From Sanderia malayensis (lineage: Eukaryota > Cnidaria > Scyphozoa > Semaeostomeae > Pelagiidae): a stretch of DNA of 64,000 bases. The notes under the pieces are model-generated. The model was not told where the DNA came from and made no database searches. It saw only the letters and a list, made by a program, of their open reading frames with translations. Where the stretch lies: contig RQOL01000459.1 of NCBI GenBank assembly GCA_013076295.1, positions 1 through 64,000 of the forward strand, given 5' to 3'. This document shows positions 47,341-60,440 of the stretch, one piece after another. Position numbers and translations under genes: made by a program. Each line of letters starts with the position of its first letter. Position 1 is the first letter of the stretch.

Positions 47341-48130
47341 TTGACATCGAATCATGCGCAAATTGTGGGAATGAATCCTAATCGTGATTAGTGTAAGTTG
47401 TGGGAAAAAAAGTTAATTTTTTTTGGTGTAAATTGTGGGAATGAATGTTAATATAACTGAAACAAGTAACTAATAGTGTATAAGAATTTGTTTTCGCTGA
47501 ATTGACGTGCTGTCATGGGCAAATTGTGGGAATGAATTTGTTTTTGATTAGTGTAAGTTGCGGGAATAAAAGTTGATTTTTATTGGTGTACATTGTGGGA
47601 GGGAAAATTAGTTTTTATTAGTGTAAATGGTGGGAATGAGTGTTATCTTTTATTAGTGTAAATAGTTGGAAGGAATGTTAATATTACTGAAAAAAGTAAC
47701 TAAAAGTGTATAACAATTTGTTCTCGCTGAATTGACGTGGAATCATGTGCAAATTGTGGGAATGAATCCTAATCGTGATTAGTGTAAGTTGTGGGAAAAA
47801 AAGTTAATTTTTTTTGGTGTAAATTGTGGGAATGAATGTTAATATAACTGAAACAAGTAACTAATAGTGTATAAGAATTTGTTTTCGCTGAATTGACGTG
47901 GTGTCATGGGCAAATTGTGGCAATGAATTTGTTTTTGATTAGTGTAAGTTGCGGGAATAAAAGTTGATTTTATTGGTGTACATTGTGGGAGGGAAAATTA
48001 GTTTTTATTAGTGTAAATGGTGGGAATGAGTGTTATCTTTTATTAGTGTAAATAGTTGGAAGGAATGTTAATATTACTGAAAAAAGTAACTAAAAGTGTA
48101 TAACAATTTGTTCTCGCTGAATTGACATCG
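47341..48130 (+). repeat. 391-bp (161+231) tandem duplication
   Basis: The word TGTCATGGGCAAATTG recurs at 47511 and 47902, 391 bp apart. The private variants TATAAGAATTTGTTTTCGC and GTAAATGGTGGGAATGAG occur in both copies. The unit is one 161-bp plus one 231-bp monomer. Small differences (GACGTGCTGTC versus GACGTGGTGTC, GGGAATG versus GGCAATG) have accumulated since. Confidence 0.83.
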
Positions 48131-49550
48131 AATCATGCGCAAATTGTGGGAATGAATGTTAATTTTGATTAGTGTAAGTTGCGGGAATAAAAGTTGATTT
48201 TCATTGGTGTAAAGTGTGGGAATGAAAGTTAATTTTTATTAGTGTAAATTGTGGGAATCAGTGTTATCATTTATTAGTGTAAATAGAAGTAACTAAAAGT
48301 GTATAACAACTTGTTCTGGCAGAATTGACGTGGAATCATGCGCAAATTGTGGGAATGAATCTAAATAAATTGTGGGAATGAGTGTTAATATTACTCAAAA
48401 AAGTAACTACAAGTGTATAGCAATTTGTTTTCGCTGAATTGACATGGAATCATGCGCAAATTGTGGGAATGAATCCTAATTTTGATTAGTGTAAGTTGCG
48501 GGAATAAAAGTTATTTTTTATTAGTGTAAATTGTGGGAATGAATGTTTATATAACTGAAAAAAGTAACTAAAAGTGTATAACAGTTTGTTCTCGCTGAAT
48601 TGACGTGGAATCATGCGCAAATTGTGGGAATGAATTTAATTTTCACTAGTGTAAGTTGCGGGAATAAAAGTTGATTTTTATTGGTGTACATTGTGGGAGG
48701 GAAAATTAGTTTTTATTAGTATAAATTGTGGGAATGAGTGTTGTCTTTTATTAGTGTAAATAGTTGGAAGGAATGTTTAAATTACTGAAAAAAGTAACTA
48801 AAAGTGTATAACAATTTGTTTTCGCTGAATTGACATCGAATCATGCGCAAATTGTGGGAATGAATGTTAATTTTGATTAGTGTAAGTTGCGGGAATAAAA
48901 GTTGATTTTCATTGGTGTAAAGTGTGGGAATGAAAGTTAATTTTTATTAGTGTAAATTGTGGGAATCAGTGTTATCAGTTATTAGTGTAAATAGAAGTAA
49001 CTAAAAGTGTATAACAACTTGTTCTGGCAGAATTGACGTGGAATCATGCGCAAATTGTGGGAATGAATCTAAATAAATTGTGGGAATGAGTGTTAATATT
49101 ACTCAAAAAAGTAACTACAAGTGTATAGCAATTTGTTTTCGCTGAATTGACATGGAATCATGCGCAAATTGTGGGAATGAATCCTAATTTTGATTAGTGT
49201 AAGTTGTGGGAATAAAAGTTATTTTTTATTAGTGTAAATTGTGGGAATGAATGTTTATATAACTGAAAAAAGTAACTAAAAGTGTATAACAGTTTGTTCT
49301 CGCTGAATTGACGTGGAATCATGCGCAAATTGTGGGAATGAATTTAATTTTCACTAGTGTAAGTTGCGGGAATAAAAGTTGATTTTTATTGGTGTACATT
49401 GTGGGAGGGAAAATTAGTTTTTATTAGTATAAATTGTGGGAATGAGTGTTGTCTTTTATTAGAGTAAATAGTTGGAAGGAATGTTAATATTACTGAAAAA
49501 AGTAACTAAAAGTGTATAACAATTTGTTCTCGCTGAATTGACATCGAATC
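48130..49550 (+). repeat. 708-bp tandem duplication
   Basis: The private word TCATTGGTGTAAAGTGTGGG occurs at 48201 and 48909, 708 bp apart. The following monomers match in order, including AGTGTATAGCAATTTG, TAACAGTTTGTTCTCGC, TTTCACTAGTGTAAG and GAGTGTTGTC. Differences between the copies are few (GTTTAAATTAC versus GTTAATATTAC, TTAGTGTAAATAG versus TTAGAGTAAATAG), so this event is fairly recent. Confidence 0.86.
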
Positions 49551-50100
49551 ATGCGCAAATTGTGGGAATGAATCCTAATCGTGATTAGTGTAAGTTGTGG
49601 GAAAAAAAGTTAATTTTTTTTGGAGTAAATTGTGGGAGTGAATGTTAATATAACTGAAACAAGTAACTAATAGTGTACAACAATTTGTTTTCGCTGAAGT
49701 GACGTGGTGTCATGGGCAAATTGTGGGAATGAACTTGTTTTTGATTAATGTAAGTTGCGGGAATAAAAGTTGATTTTTATTGGTGTACATTGGGGGAGGG
49801 AAAATTAGTTTTTATTAGTGTAAATTGTGGGAATGAGTGTTATCTTTTATTAGTGTAAATAGTTGGAAGGAATGTTAATATTACTGAAAAAAGTAACTAA
49901 AAGTGTATAACAATTTGTTCTCGCTGAATTGACATCGAATCATGCGCAAATTGTGGGAATGAATCCTAATCGTGATTAGTGTAAGTTGTGGGAAAAAAAG
50001 TTAATTTTTTTTGGAGTAAATTGTGGGAATGAATGTTAATATAGCTGAAACAAGTAACTAATAGTGTATAGCAATTTGTTTTCGCTGAATTGACGTGGTG

Positions 50101-53100
50101 TCATGCGCAAATTGTGGGAATGAATGTTAATTTTGATTAGTGTAAGTAGCGGGAATAAGAGTTGATTTTTATTGGTGTAAATTGTGGGAATGAAAGTTAA
50201 TTTTTATTAGTGTAAATTGTGGGAATGAGTGTTATCTTTTATTATTGTAAATTGTGGGAATGAATATTAACATTACTGAAAAAAGTAACTGAAAGTGTAT
50301 AACAATTTGTTCTGGCTGAATTGACGTGGAATCATGCTCAAATTGTGGGAATGAATCCTAATTTTGATTAGTGTAAGTTGGGGGAATAAAAGCAAATTTT
50401 TATTAGTGTAAATTGTGGTAATGAATGTTTATATAACTGAAAACAGTAACTAAAAGTGTAAAACAATTTGTTTTCGCTGAATTGACGTGAAATCATGCGC
50501 AAATTGTTGGAATGAATTTAATTTTGATTAGTGTAAGTTGCGGTAATAAAAGTTGATTTTTATTGGTGAAAATTGTGGGAATGAATCCTAATTTTGATTA
50601 GTGTATGTTGCGGGAATGAAAGTTATTTTTCCTTAGTGTAAATTGTGGGAATGAATGTATATATAACTGAAAAAAGTAACTAAAAGTGTATAACAATTTG
50701 TTTTCGCTGAATTGACGTGGAATCATGCGCAAATTGTGGGAATGAATTTAATTTTGATAAGTGTAAGTTGCGGGAATAAAAGTTGATTTTTATTGGTGTA
50801 ATGTGTGGGAGGGAAAATTAATTTTTATTAGTGTAAATTGTGGGAATCAGTGGTATCATTTATTAGTGTAAATAGTGGGAAGGAATGTTAATAATACTGA
50901 AAAAAGTAACTAAAAGTGTATAACAACTTGTTCTGGCTGAATTGACATGGAGTCATGCGCAAATTGTGGGAATGAATTTAATTTTGATTAGTGTAAGTTG
51001 CGGGAATAACAGTTGATTTTTATTGGTGTAAATTGTGGTAATGAATCCTAATTTTGATTAGTGTAAGTTGCGGGAATAAAAGTTAATTTTTATTAGTGTA
51101 AATTGCGGGAATGAATGTTTATATAACTGAAAAAAGTAACTAAAAGTGTAAAACAATTTGTTTTCGCTGAATTGACGTGGAATCATGCGCAAATTGTTGG
51201 AATGAATTTAATTTTGATTAGTCTAAGTAGCGGGAATAAAAGTTGATTTTTATTGGTGTAAATTGTGGGAATGAATCCTAATTTTGATTAGTGTAAGTTG
51301 CGGGAATAAAAGTTGATTTTTATTGGTGTAAATTGTGGGAGTGAATCCTAATTTTGATTAGTGTAAGTTGCGGGAATAAAAGTTAATTTTTGTTAGTGTA
51401 AATTGTGGGAATGAATGTTTATATAACTGAAAAAAGTAACTAAAAGTGTAAAACAATTTGTTTTCGCTGAATTGACATCGAATCATGCGCAAATTGTGGG
51501 AATGAATCCTAATCTTGATTAGTGTATTTTGCGGGAATAAAAGTTGATTTTTATTGGTGTAAATTGGGGGAATGAAAGTTAATTTTGATTAGTGTAAGTT
51601 GCGGGAATAAAAGTTAATTTTTATTAATGTAAATTGTGGGAATCAATGTTTATATAACTGAAAAAAGTAACTAAAAGTGTATAACAATTTGTTTTTGTTG
51701 AATTGACGTGGAATCATGCGCAAATTGTGGGAATGAATTTAATTTTGATTAGTGTAAGTTGCGGGAATAAAAGTTGATTTTTATTGGTGTAAATTGGGGG
51801 AATGAAAGTTAATTTTTATTAGTGTAAATTGTGGGAATGAATCCTAATTTTGATTAGTGTAAGTTGCGGGAATGAAAGTTATTTTTCATTAGTGTAAATT
51901 GTGGGAATGAATGTATATATAACTGGAACAAGTAACTAAAAGTGTATAACAATTTGTTCTCCCTGAATTGACATGGAATCATGCGCAAATTGTGGGAATG
52001 AATCCTAGTTTTGATTAGTGTAAGTTGCGGGAATAAAAGTTGATTTTTATTGGTGTAAATTGGGGGAATGAAAGTTAATTTTTATTAGTGTAAATTGTGG
52101 GAATGAATGTATATATAACTGAGAAAAGTAACTAAAAGTGTATAACAATTTGTTTTCGCTGAATTGACGTGGAATCATGCGCAAATTGTGGGAATGAATT
52201 TAATTTTGATTAGTGTAAGTTGCGGGAATAAAAGTTGATTTTTATTGGTGTAAATCGTGGGAATGAGTGTTTATATAACTGAAAAAAGTAACTAAAAGTG
52301 TATAACAATTTGTTTTTGTTGAATTGACGTGGAATCATGCGCAAATTGTGGGAATGAATTTAATTTTGATTAGTGTAAGTTGCGGGAATAAAAGTTGATT
52401 TTTATTGGTGTACATTGTGGGAGGGAAAATTAGATTTATTAGTGTAAATTGTGGGAATGAGTGTTATCTTTTATTAGTGTAAATAGTGGGAAGGAATGTT
52501 AATATTACTGAAAAAAGTAACTAAAAGTGTATAACAATTTGTTCTCGCCGAATTGACATCGAATCATGCGCAAATTGTGGGAATGAATCCTAATTTTGAT
52601 TAGTGTAAGTTGCGGGAAAAAAAGTTAATTTCTATTGGTGTAAATTATGGGAATGAATGTTAATATAACTGGAACAAGTAACTAAAAGTGTATAACAATT
52701 TGTTCTGGCTGAATTGACATGGAGTCATGCGCAAATTGTGGGAATGAATTTAATTTTGATTAGTGTAAGTTGCGGGAATAACAGTTGATTTTTATTGGTG
52801 TAAATTGTGGTATTGAATCCTAATTTTGATTAGTGTAAGTTGCGGGAATAAAAGTTAATTTTTATTAGTGTAAATTGTGGGAATGAATGTTTATATAACT
52901 GAAAAAAGTAACTAAAAGTGTAAAACAATTTGTTTTCGCTGAATTGACGTGGAATCATGCGCAAATTGTGGGAATGAATTTAATTTTGATTAGTGTAAGT
53001 TGCGGAATAAAAGTTGATTTTTATTGGTGTACATTGTGGGAGGGAAAATTAGTTTTTATTAGTGTAAATTGTGGGAATGAGTGTTATCTTTTATTAGTGT

Positions 53101-53239
53101 AAATAGTGGGAAGGAATGTTAATATTACTGAAAAAAGTAACTAAAAGTGTATAACAACTTGTTCTGGCTGAATTGACATGGAGTCATGCGCAAATTGTGG
53201 GAATTAATTTAATTTTGATTACTGTAAGTTGCGGGAATA
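50101..53239 (+). repeat. Transition domain with a-b module expansion
   Basis: Here modules c and d are often replaced by further a-b pairs, giving a-b-a-b-e (231 bp) and a-b-a-b-a-b-e (301 bp) monomers. New core variants appear: GTGTAAAACAATTTG (for TATAACAATTTG), TTTTTGTTGAATTGACG (for TTTTCGCTGAATTGACG) and GGCTGAATTGACATGGAGTC. New e forms include GTATATATAACTG. Monomers are more heterogeneous than on the left and no single long period is obvious. No gene is present. Confidence 0.82.
51166..51465 (+). repeat. Expanded 301-class monomer (a-b-a-b-a-b-e)
   Basis: The distance between successive core landmarks is 300 bp, two modules more than the 231-bp class. The insert is not c-d but two further a-b pairs: GATTAGTGTAAGTTGCGGG occurs twice and a GATTAGTCTAAGTAGCGGG variant once. 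The 70-bp a-b pair has therefore become an amplification unit of its own in the right-hand domain. Confidence 0.88.
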
Positions 53240-54125
53240 AAAGTAAATTTTTATTTGTGTAAATTATGGGAATGAATGTTAATATAACTGGAACAAGTAA
53301 CTAAAAGTGTATAACAATTTGTTCTCGCTGAATTGACGTGGAATCATGCGCAAATTCTGGGAATGAATATAAAAAAATTCAAGGAATGAATGTTAATATT
53401 ACCGAAAAAGGTAACTAAAAGTGTATAACAATTTGTTCTCGCCGAATTGACATCGAATCATGCGCAAATTGTGGGAATGAATCCTAATTTTGATTAGTGT
53501 AAGTTGCGGGAAAAAAAGTTATTTTTTATTGGTGTAAATTATGGGAATGAATGTTAATATAACTGGAACAAGTAACTAAAAGTGTATAACAATTTGTTCT
53601 CGCCGAATTGACATCGAATCATGCGCAAATTGTGGGAATGAATCCTAATTTTGATTAGTGTAAGTTGCGGGAAAAAAAGTTAATTTTTATTGGTGTAAAT
53701 TATGGGAATGAATGTTAATATAACTGGAACAAGTAACTAAAAGTGTATAACAATTTGTTCTGGCTGAATTGACATGGAGTCATGCGCAAATTGTGGGAAT
53801 GAATTTAATTTTGATTAGTGTAAGTTGCGGGAATAACAGTTGATTTTTATTGGTGTAAATTGTGGTATTGAATCCTAATTTTGATTAGTGTAAGTTGCGG
53901 GAATAAAAGTTAATTTTTATTAGTGTAAATTGTGGGAATGAATGTTTATATAACTGAAAAAAGTAACTAAAAGTGTAAAACAATTTGTTTTCGCTGAATT
54001 GACGTGGAATCATGCGCAAATTGTTGGAATGAATTTAATTTTGATTAGTCTAAGTAGCGGGAATAAAAGTTGATTTTTATTGGTGTAAATTGTGGGAATG
54101 AATCCTAATTTTGATTAGTGTAAGT
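53240..54125 (+). repeat. Right-domain segment Ra, copy 1 (~0.89 kb)
   Basis: Matches 57034-57920 at an offset of about 3795 bp. Shared private words are AGTAAATTTTTATTTGTG, GCGCAAATTCTGGGAATG, the ATATAAAAAAATTCAAGG junction (53365), TACCGAAAAAGGTAAC and AAAGTTATTTTTTATTGG. The match fades on both sides, so it is a displaced segment and not a full tandem period. Within it, the monomer with TTCTCGCCGAATTGACATCG is present twice (about 53435 and 53595). Confidence 0.8.
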
Positions 54126-54299
54126 TGCGGGAATAAAAGTAAATTTTTATTTGTGTAAATTATGGGAATGAATGTTAATATAACTGGAACAAGTAACTAA
54201 AAGTGTATAACAATTTGTTCTCGCTGAATTGACGTGGAATCATGCGCAAATTCTGGGAATGAATATAAAAAAATTCAAGGAATGAATGTTAATATTACC

Positions 54300-56530
54300 G
54301 AAAAAGGTAACTAAAAGTGTATAACAATTTGTTCTCGCCGAATTGACATCGAATCATGCGCAAATTGTGGGAATGAATCCTAATTTTGATTAGTGTAAGT
54401 TGCGGGAAAAAAAGTTAATTTTTATTGGTGTAAATTATGGGAATGAATGTTAATATAACTGGAACAAGTAACTAAAAGTGTATAACAATTTGTTCTGGCT
54501 GAATTGACATGGAGTCATGCGCAAATTGTGGGAATGAATTTAATTTTGATTAGTGTAAGTTGCGGGAATAACAGTTGATTTTTATTGGTGTAAATTGTGG
54601 TAATGAATCCTAATTTTGATTAGTGTAAGTTGCGGGAATAAAAGTTAATTTTTATTAGTGTAAATTGTGGGAATGAATGTTTATATAACTGAAAAAAGTA
54701 ACTAAAAGTGTAAAACAAATTGTTTTCGCTGAATTGACGTGGAATCATGCGCAAATTGTTGGAATGAATTTAATTTTGATTAGTCTAAGTAGCGGGAATA
54801 AAAGTTGATTTTTATTGGTGTAAATTGTGGGAATGAATCCTAATTTTGATTAGTGTAAGTTGCGGGAATAAAAGTTAATTTTTATTAGTGTAAATTGTGG
54901 GAATGAATGTTTATATAACTGAAAAAAGTAACTAAAAGTGTATAACAATTTGTTTTTGTTGAATTGACGTGGAATCATGCGCAAATTGTGGGAATGAATT
55001 TAATTTTGATTAGTGTAAGTTGCTGTAATAAAAGTTGATTTTTATTGGTGTACATTGTGGGAGGGAGAATTAGTTTTTATTAGTGTAAATTGTGGGAATG
55101 AGTGTTATCTTTCATTAGTGTAAATAGTGGGAAGGAATGTTAATATTACTGAAAAAAGTAACTAAAAGTGTATAATAATTTGTTCTCGCTGAATTGACAT
55201 CGAATCATGCGCAAATTGTGCGAATGAATCCTAATATTGATTAGTTTAAGTTGCGGGAATAAAAGTTATATTTTATTAGTGTAAATTGTGGGAATGAATG
55301 CATATATAACTGAAAAAAGTAACTAAAAGTGTATAGCAATTTGTTTTCGCTGAATTGACATCGAATCATGCGCAAATTGTGGGAATGAATTTAATTTTGA
55401 TTAGTGTAAGTTGTGGGAATAAAAGTTGATTTTTATTGGTGTAAATTGTGGGAATGAATCCTAATTTTGATTAGTGTAAGTTGCGGGAATAAAAGTTAAT
55501 TTTTGTTAGTGTAAATTGTGGGAATGAATGTTTATATAACTGAAAAAAGTAACTAAAAGTGTAAAACAATTTGTTTTCGCTGAATTGACATCGAATCATG
55601 CGCAAATTGTGGGAATGAATCCTAATCTTGATTAGTGTATTTTGCGGGAATAAAAGTTGATTTTTATTGGTGTAAATTGGGGGAATGAAAGTTAATTTTG
55701 ATTAGTGTAAGTTGCGGGAAGAAAAGTTAATTTTTATTAGTGTAAATTGTGGGAATCAATGTTTATATAACTGAAAAAAGTAACTAAAAGTGTATAACAA
55801 TTTGTTTATGTTGAATTGACGTGGAATCATGCGCAAATTGTGGGAATGAATTTAATTTTGATTAGTGTAAGTTGCGGGAATAAAAGTTGATTTTTATTGG
55901 TGTACATTGTGGGAGGGAAAATTAGTTTTTATTAGTGTAAATTGTGGGAATGAGTGTTATCTTTTATTAGTGTAAATAGTGGGAAGGAATGTTAATATTA
56001 CTGAAAAAAGTAACTAAAAGTGTATAACAATTTGTTCTCGCTGAATTGACATCGAATCATGCGCAAATTGTGCGAATGAATCCTAATATTGATTAGTTTA
56101 AGTTGCGGGAATAAAAGTTAATTTTTATAAGTGTAAATTGTGGGAATGAATGTATATATAACTGAAAAAAGTAACTAAAAGTGTATAGCAATTTGTTTTC
56201 GCTGAATTGACATCGAATCATGCACAAATTGTGGGAATGAATTTAATTTTGATTAGTGTAAGTTGTGGGAATAAAAGTTGATTTTTATTGGTGTAAATTG
56301 TGGGAATGAATCCTAATTTTGATTAGTGTAAGTTGCGGGAATAAAAGTTAATTTTTGTTAGTGTAAATTGTGGGAATGAATGTTTATATAACTGAAAAAA
56401 GTAACTAAAAGTGTAAAACAATTTGTTTTCGCTGAATTGACATCGAATCATGCGCAAATTGTGGGAATGAATCCTAATCTTGATTAGTGTATTTTGCGGG
56501 AATAAAAGTTGATTTTTATTGGTGTAAATT
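54300..56530 (+). repeat. Right-domain segment Rb, copy 1 (~2.23 kb)
   Basis: Matches 58209-60440 at a constant offset of 3909 bp. Check points are GTTCTGGCTG at 54492/58401, GTAAAACAAATTG at 54711/58620, GTTGCTGTAATAAAAG near 55020/58929, the core start at 55148/59057 and the core start at 56000/59909. It contains private modules with CCTAATATTGATTAGTTTAAG and TGTATTTTGCGGGAATAAAAG. Most monomers have a-b-a-b-e or a-b-c-d-e order. Confidence 0.84.
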
Positions 56531-57033
56531 GGGGGAATGAATCCTAATTTTGATTAGTGTAAGTTGCGGGAATAAAAGTTAATTTTTATTGGTGTAAATT
56601 ATGGGAATGAATGTTAATATAACTGGAACAAGTAACTAAAAGTGTATAACAATTTGTTCTGGCTGAATTGACATGGAGTCATGCGCAAATTGTGGGAATG
56701 AATTTAATTTTGATTAGTGTAAGTTGCGGGAATAACAGTTGATTTTTATTGGTGTAAATTGTGGTATTGAATCCTAATTTTGATTAGTGTAAGTTGCGGG
56801 AATAAAAGTTAATTTTTATTAGTGTAAATTGTGGGAATGAATGTTTATATAACTGAAAAAAGTAACTAAAAGTGTAAAACAAATTGTTTTCGCTGAATTG
56901 ACGTGGAATCATGCGCAAATTGTTGGAATGAATTTAATTTTGATTAGTCTAAGTAGCGGGAATAAAAGTTGATTTTTATTGGTGTAAATTGTGGGAATGA
57001 ATCCTAATTTTGATTAGTGTAAGTTGCGGGAAT

Positions 57034-57920
57034 AAAAGTAAATTTTTATTTGTGTAAATTATGGGAATGAATGTTAATATAACTGGAACAAGTAACTAAA
57101 AGTGTATAACAATTTGTTCTCGCTGAATTGACGTGGAATCATGCGCAAATTCTGGGAATGAATATAAAAAATTCAAGGAATGAATGTTAATATTACCGAA
57201 AAAGGTAACTAAAAGTGTATAACAATTTGTTCTCGCCGAATTGACATCGAATCATGCGCAAATTGTGGGAATGAATCCTAATTTTGATTAGTGTAAGTTG
57301 CGGGAAAAAAAGTTATTTTTTATTGGTGTAAATTATGGGAATGAATGTTAATATAACTGGAACAAGTAACTAAAAGTGTATAACAATTTGTTCTCGCCGA
57401 ATTGACATCGAATCATGCGCAAATTGTGGGAATGAATCCTAATTTTGATTAGTGTAAGTTGCGGGAAAAAAAGTTAATTTTTATTGGTGTAAATTATGGG
57501 AATGAATGTTAATATAACTGGAACAAGTAACTAAAAGTGTATAACAATTTGTTCTGGCTGAATTGACATGGAGTCATGCGCAAATTGTGGGAATGAATTT
57601 AATTTTGATTAGTGTAAGTTGCGGGAATAACAGTTGATTTTTATTGGTGTAAATTGTGGTAATGAATCCTAATTGTGATTAGTGTAAGTTGCGGGAATAA
57701 AAGTTAATTTTTATTAGTGTAAATTGTGGGAATGAATGTTTATATAACTGAAAAAAGTAACTAAAAGTGTAAAACAATTTGTTTTCGCTGAATTGACGTG
57801 GAATCATGCGCAAATTGTTGGAATGAATTTAATTTTGATTAGTCTAAGTAGCGGGAATAAAAGTTGATTTTTATTGGTGTAAATTGTGGGAATGAATCCT
57901 AATTTTGATTAGTGTAAGTT
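57034..57920 (+). repeat. Right-domain segment Ra, copy 2 (~0.89 kb)
   Basis: Second copy of the segment at 53240-54125, with the ATATAAAAAATTCAAGG junction at 57160 (one A shorter) and the TACCGAAAAAGGTAAC core. A partial third occurrence of the same junction is at 54261, 896 bp after the first. The order of surrounding segments differs from copy 1, so the segment has been shuffled within the array. Confidence 0.8.
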
Positions 57921-58208
57921 GCGGGAATAAAAGTTAATTTTTATTAGTGTAAATTGTGGGAATGAATGTTTATATAACTGAAAAAAGTAACTAAAAGTGT
58001 ATAACAATTTGTTTTTGTTGAATTGACGTGGAATCATGCGCAAATTGTGGGAATGAATTTAATTTTGATTAGTGTAAGTTGCTGGAATAAAAGTTGATTT
58101 TTATTGGTGTACATTGTGGGAGGGAGAATTAGTTTTTATTAGTGTAAATTGTGGGAATGAGTGTTATCTTTCATTAGTGTAAATAGTGGGAAGGAATGTT
58201 AATATTAC

Positions 58209-60440
58209 TGAAAAAAGTAACTAAAAGTGTATAACAATTTGTTCTCGCCGAATTGACATCGAATCATGCGCAAATTGTGCGAATGAATCCTAATTTTGAT
58301 TAGTGTAAGTTGCGGGAAAAAAGTTAATTTTTATTGGTGTAAATTATGGGAATGAATGTTAATATAACTGGAACAAGTAACTAAAAGTGTATAACAATTT
58401 GTTCTGGCTGAATTGACATGGAGTCATGCGCAAATTGTGGGAATGAATTTAATTTTGATTAGTGTAAGTTGCGGGAATAACAGTTGATTTTTATTGGTGT
58501 AAATTGTGGTAATGAATCCTAATTTTGATTAGTGTAAGTTGCGGGAATAAAAGTTAATTTTTATTAGTGTAAATTGTGGGAATGAATGTTTATATAACTG
58601 AAAAAAGTAACTAAAAGTGTAAAACAAATTGTTTTCGCTGAATTGACGTGGAATCATGCGCAAATTGTTGGAATGAATTTAATTTTGATTAGTCTAAGTA
58701 GCGGGAATAAAAGTTGATTTTTATTGGTGTAAATTGTGGGAATGAATCCTAATTTTGATTAGTGTAAGTTGCGGGAATAAAAGTTAATTTTTATTAGTGT
58801 AAATTGTGGGAATGAATGTTTATATAACTGAAAAAAGTAACTAAAAGTGTATAACAATTTGTTTTTGTTGAATTGACGTGGAATCATGCGCAAATTGTGG
58901 GAATGAATTTAATTTTGATTAGTGTAAGTTGCTGTAATAAAAGTTGATTTTTATTGGTGTACATTGTGGGAGGGAGAATTAGTTTTTATTAGTGTAAATT
59001 GTGGGAATGAGTGTTATCTTTCATTAGTGTAAATAGTGGGAAGGAATGTTAATATTACTGAAAAAAGTAACTAAAAGTGTATAATAATTTGTTCTCGCTG
59101 AATTGACATCGAATCATGCGCAAATTGTGCGAATGAATCCTAATATTGATTAGTTTAAGTTGCGGGAATAAAAGTTATATTTTATTAGTGTAAATTGTGG
59201 GAATGAATGCATATATAACTGAAAAAAGTAACTAAAAGTGTATAGCAATTTGTTTTCGCTGAATTGACATCGAATCATGCGCAAATTGTGGGAATGAATT
59301 TAATTTTGATTAGTGTAAGTTGTGGGAATAAAAGTTGATTTTTATTGGTGTAAATTGTGGGAATGAATCCTAATTTTGATTAGTGTAAGTTGCGGGAATA
59401 AAAGTTAATTTTTGTTAGTGTAAATTGTGGGAATGAATGTTTATATAACTGAAAAAAGTAACTAAAAGTGTAAAACAATTTGTTTTCGCTGAATTGACAT
59501 CGAATCATGCGCAAATTGTGGGAATGAATCCTAATCTTGATTAGTGTATTTTGCGGGAATAAAAGTTGATTTTTATTGGTGTAAATTGGGGGAATGAAAG
59601 TTAATTTTGATTAGTGTAAGTTGCGGGAATAAAAGTTAATTTTTATTAGTGTAAATTGTGGGAATGAATGTTTATATAACTGAAAAAAGTAACTAAAAGT
59701 GTATAACAATTTATTTTTGTTCAATTGACGTGGAATCATGCGCTAATTGTGGGAATGAATTTAATTTTGATTAGTGTAAGTTGCGGGAATAAAAGTTGAT
59801 TTTTATTGGTGTACATTGTGGGAGGGAAAATTAGTTTTTATTAGTGTAAATTGTGGGAATGAGTGTTATCTTTTATTAGTGTAAATAGTGGGAAGGAATG
59901 TTAATATTACTGAAAAAAGTAACTAAAAGTGTATAACAATTTGTTCTCGCTGAATTGACATCGAATCATGCGCAAATTGTGCGAATGAATCCTAATATTG
60001 ATTAGTTTAAGTTGCGGGAATAAAAGTTAATTTTTATTAGTGTAAATTGTGGGAATGAATGTATATATAACTGAAAAAAGTAACTAAAAGTGTATAGCAA
60101 TTTGTTTTCGCTGAATTGACATCGAATCATGCGCAAATTGTGGGAATGAATTTAATTTTGATTAGTGTAAGTTGTGGGAATAAAAGTTGATTTTTATTGG
60201 TGTAAATTGTGGGAATGAATCCTAATTTTGATTAGTGTAAGTTGCGGGAATAAAAGTTAATTTTTGTTAGTTTAAATTGTGGGAATGAATGTTTATATAA
60301 CTGAAAAAAGTAACTAAAAGTGTAAAACAATTTGTTTTCGCTGAATTGACATCGTATCATGCGCAAATTGTGGGAATGAATCCTAATCTTGATTAGTGTA
60401 TTTTGCGGGAATAAAAGTTGATTTTTATTGGTGTAAATTG
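58209..60440 (+). repeat. Right-domain segment Rb, copy 2 (~2.23 kb)
   Basis: Second copy of the segment at 54300-56530. Private changes include GCGCTAATTGTGGG (59741) and TTTATTTTTGTTCAATTG (about 59711), where copy 1 has GCGCAAATTG and TTTGTTTATGTTGAATTG. The same two changes return at 63858 and about 63829, showing that the sequence at the right end of the window derives from this copy. Its last 0.53 kb is also the start of the 1402-bp tandem duplication. Confidence 0.84.

Larger units (their letters stand above)
45921..50100 (+). repeat. B/C-derived domain with local duplications
   Basis: Monomers carry B/C signatures: AATCAAGCGCAAATTGTGGG at about 46250, 46800 and 46960, GGCAGAAATGACG, CATTCGAAAATTG and CCTAATCGTGATTAG. 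The regular 666-bp order is broken by three local events: a 160-bp duplication (46.74/46.90 kb), a 391-bp duplication (47.51/47.90 kb) and a 708-bp duplication (48.2/48.9 kb). Divergence between monomers is greater than in the central blocks. Confidence 0.82.
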
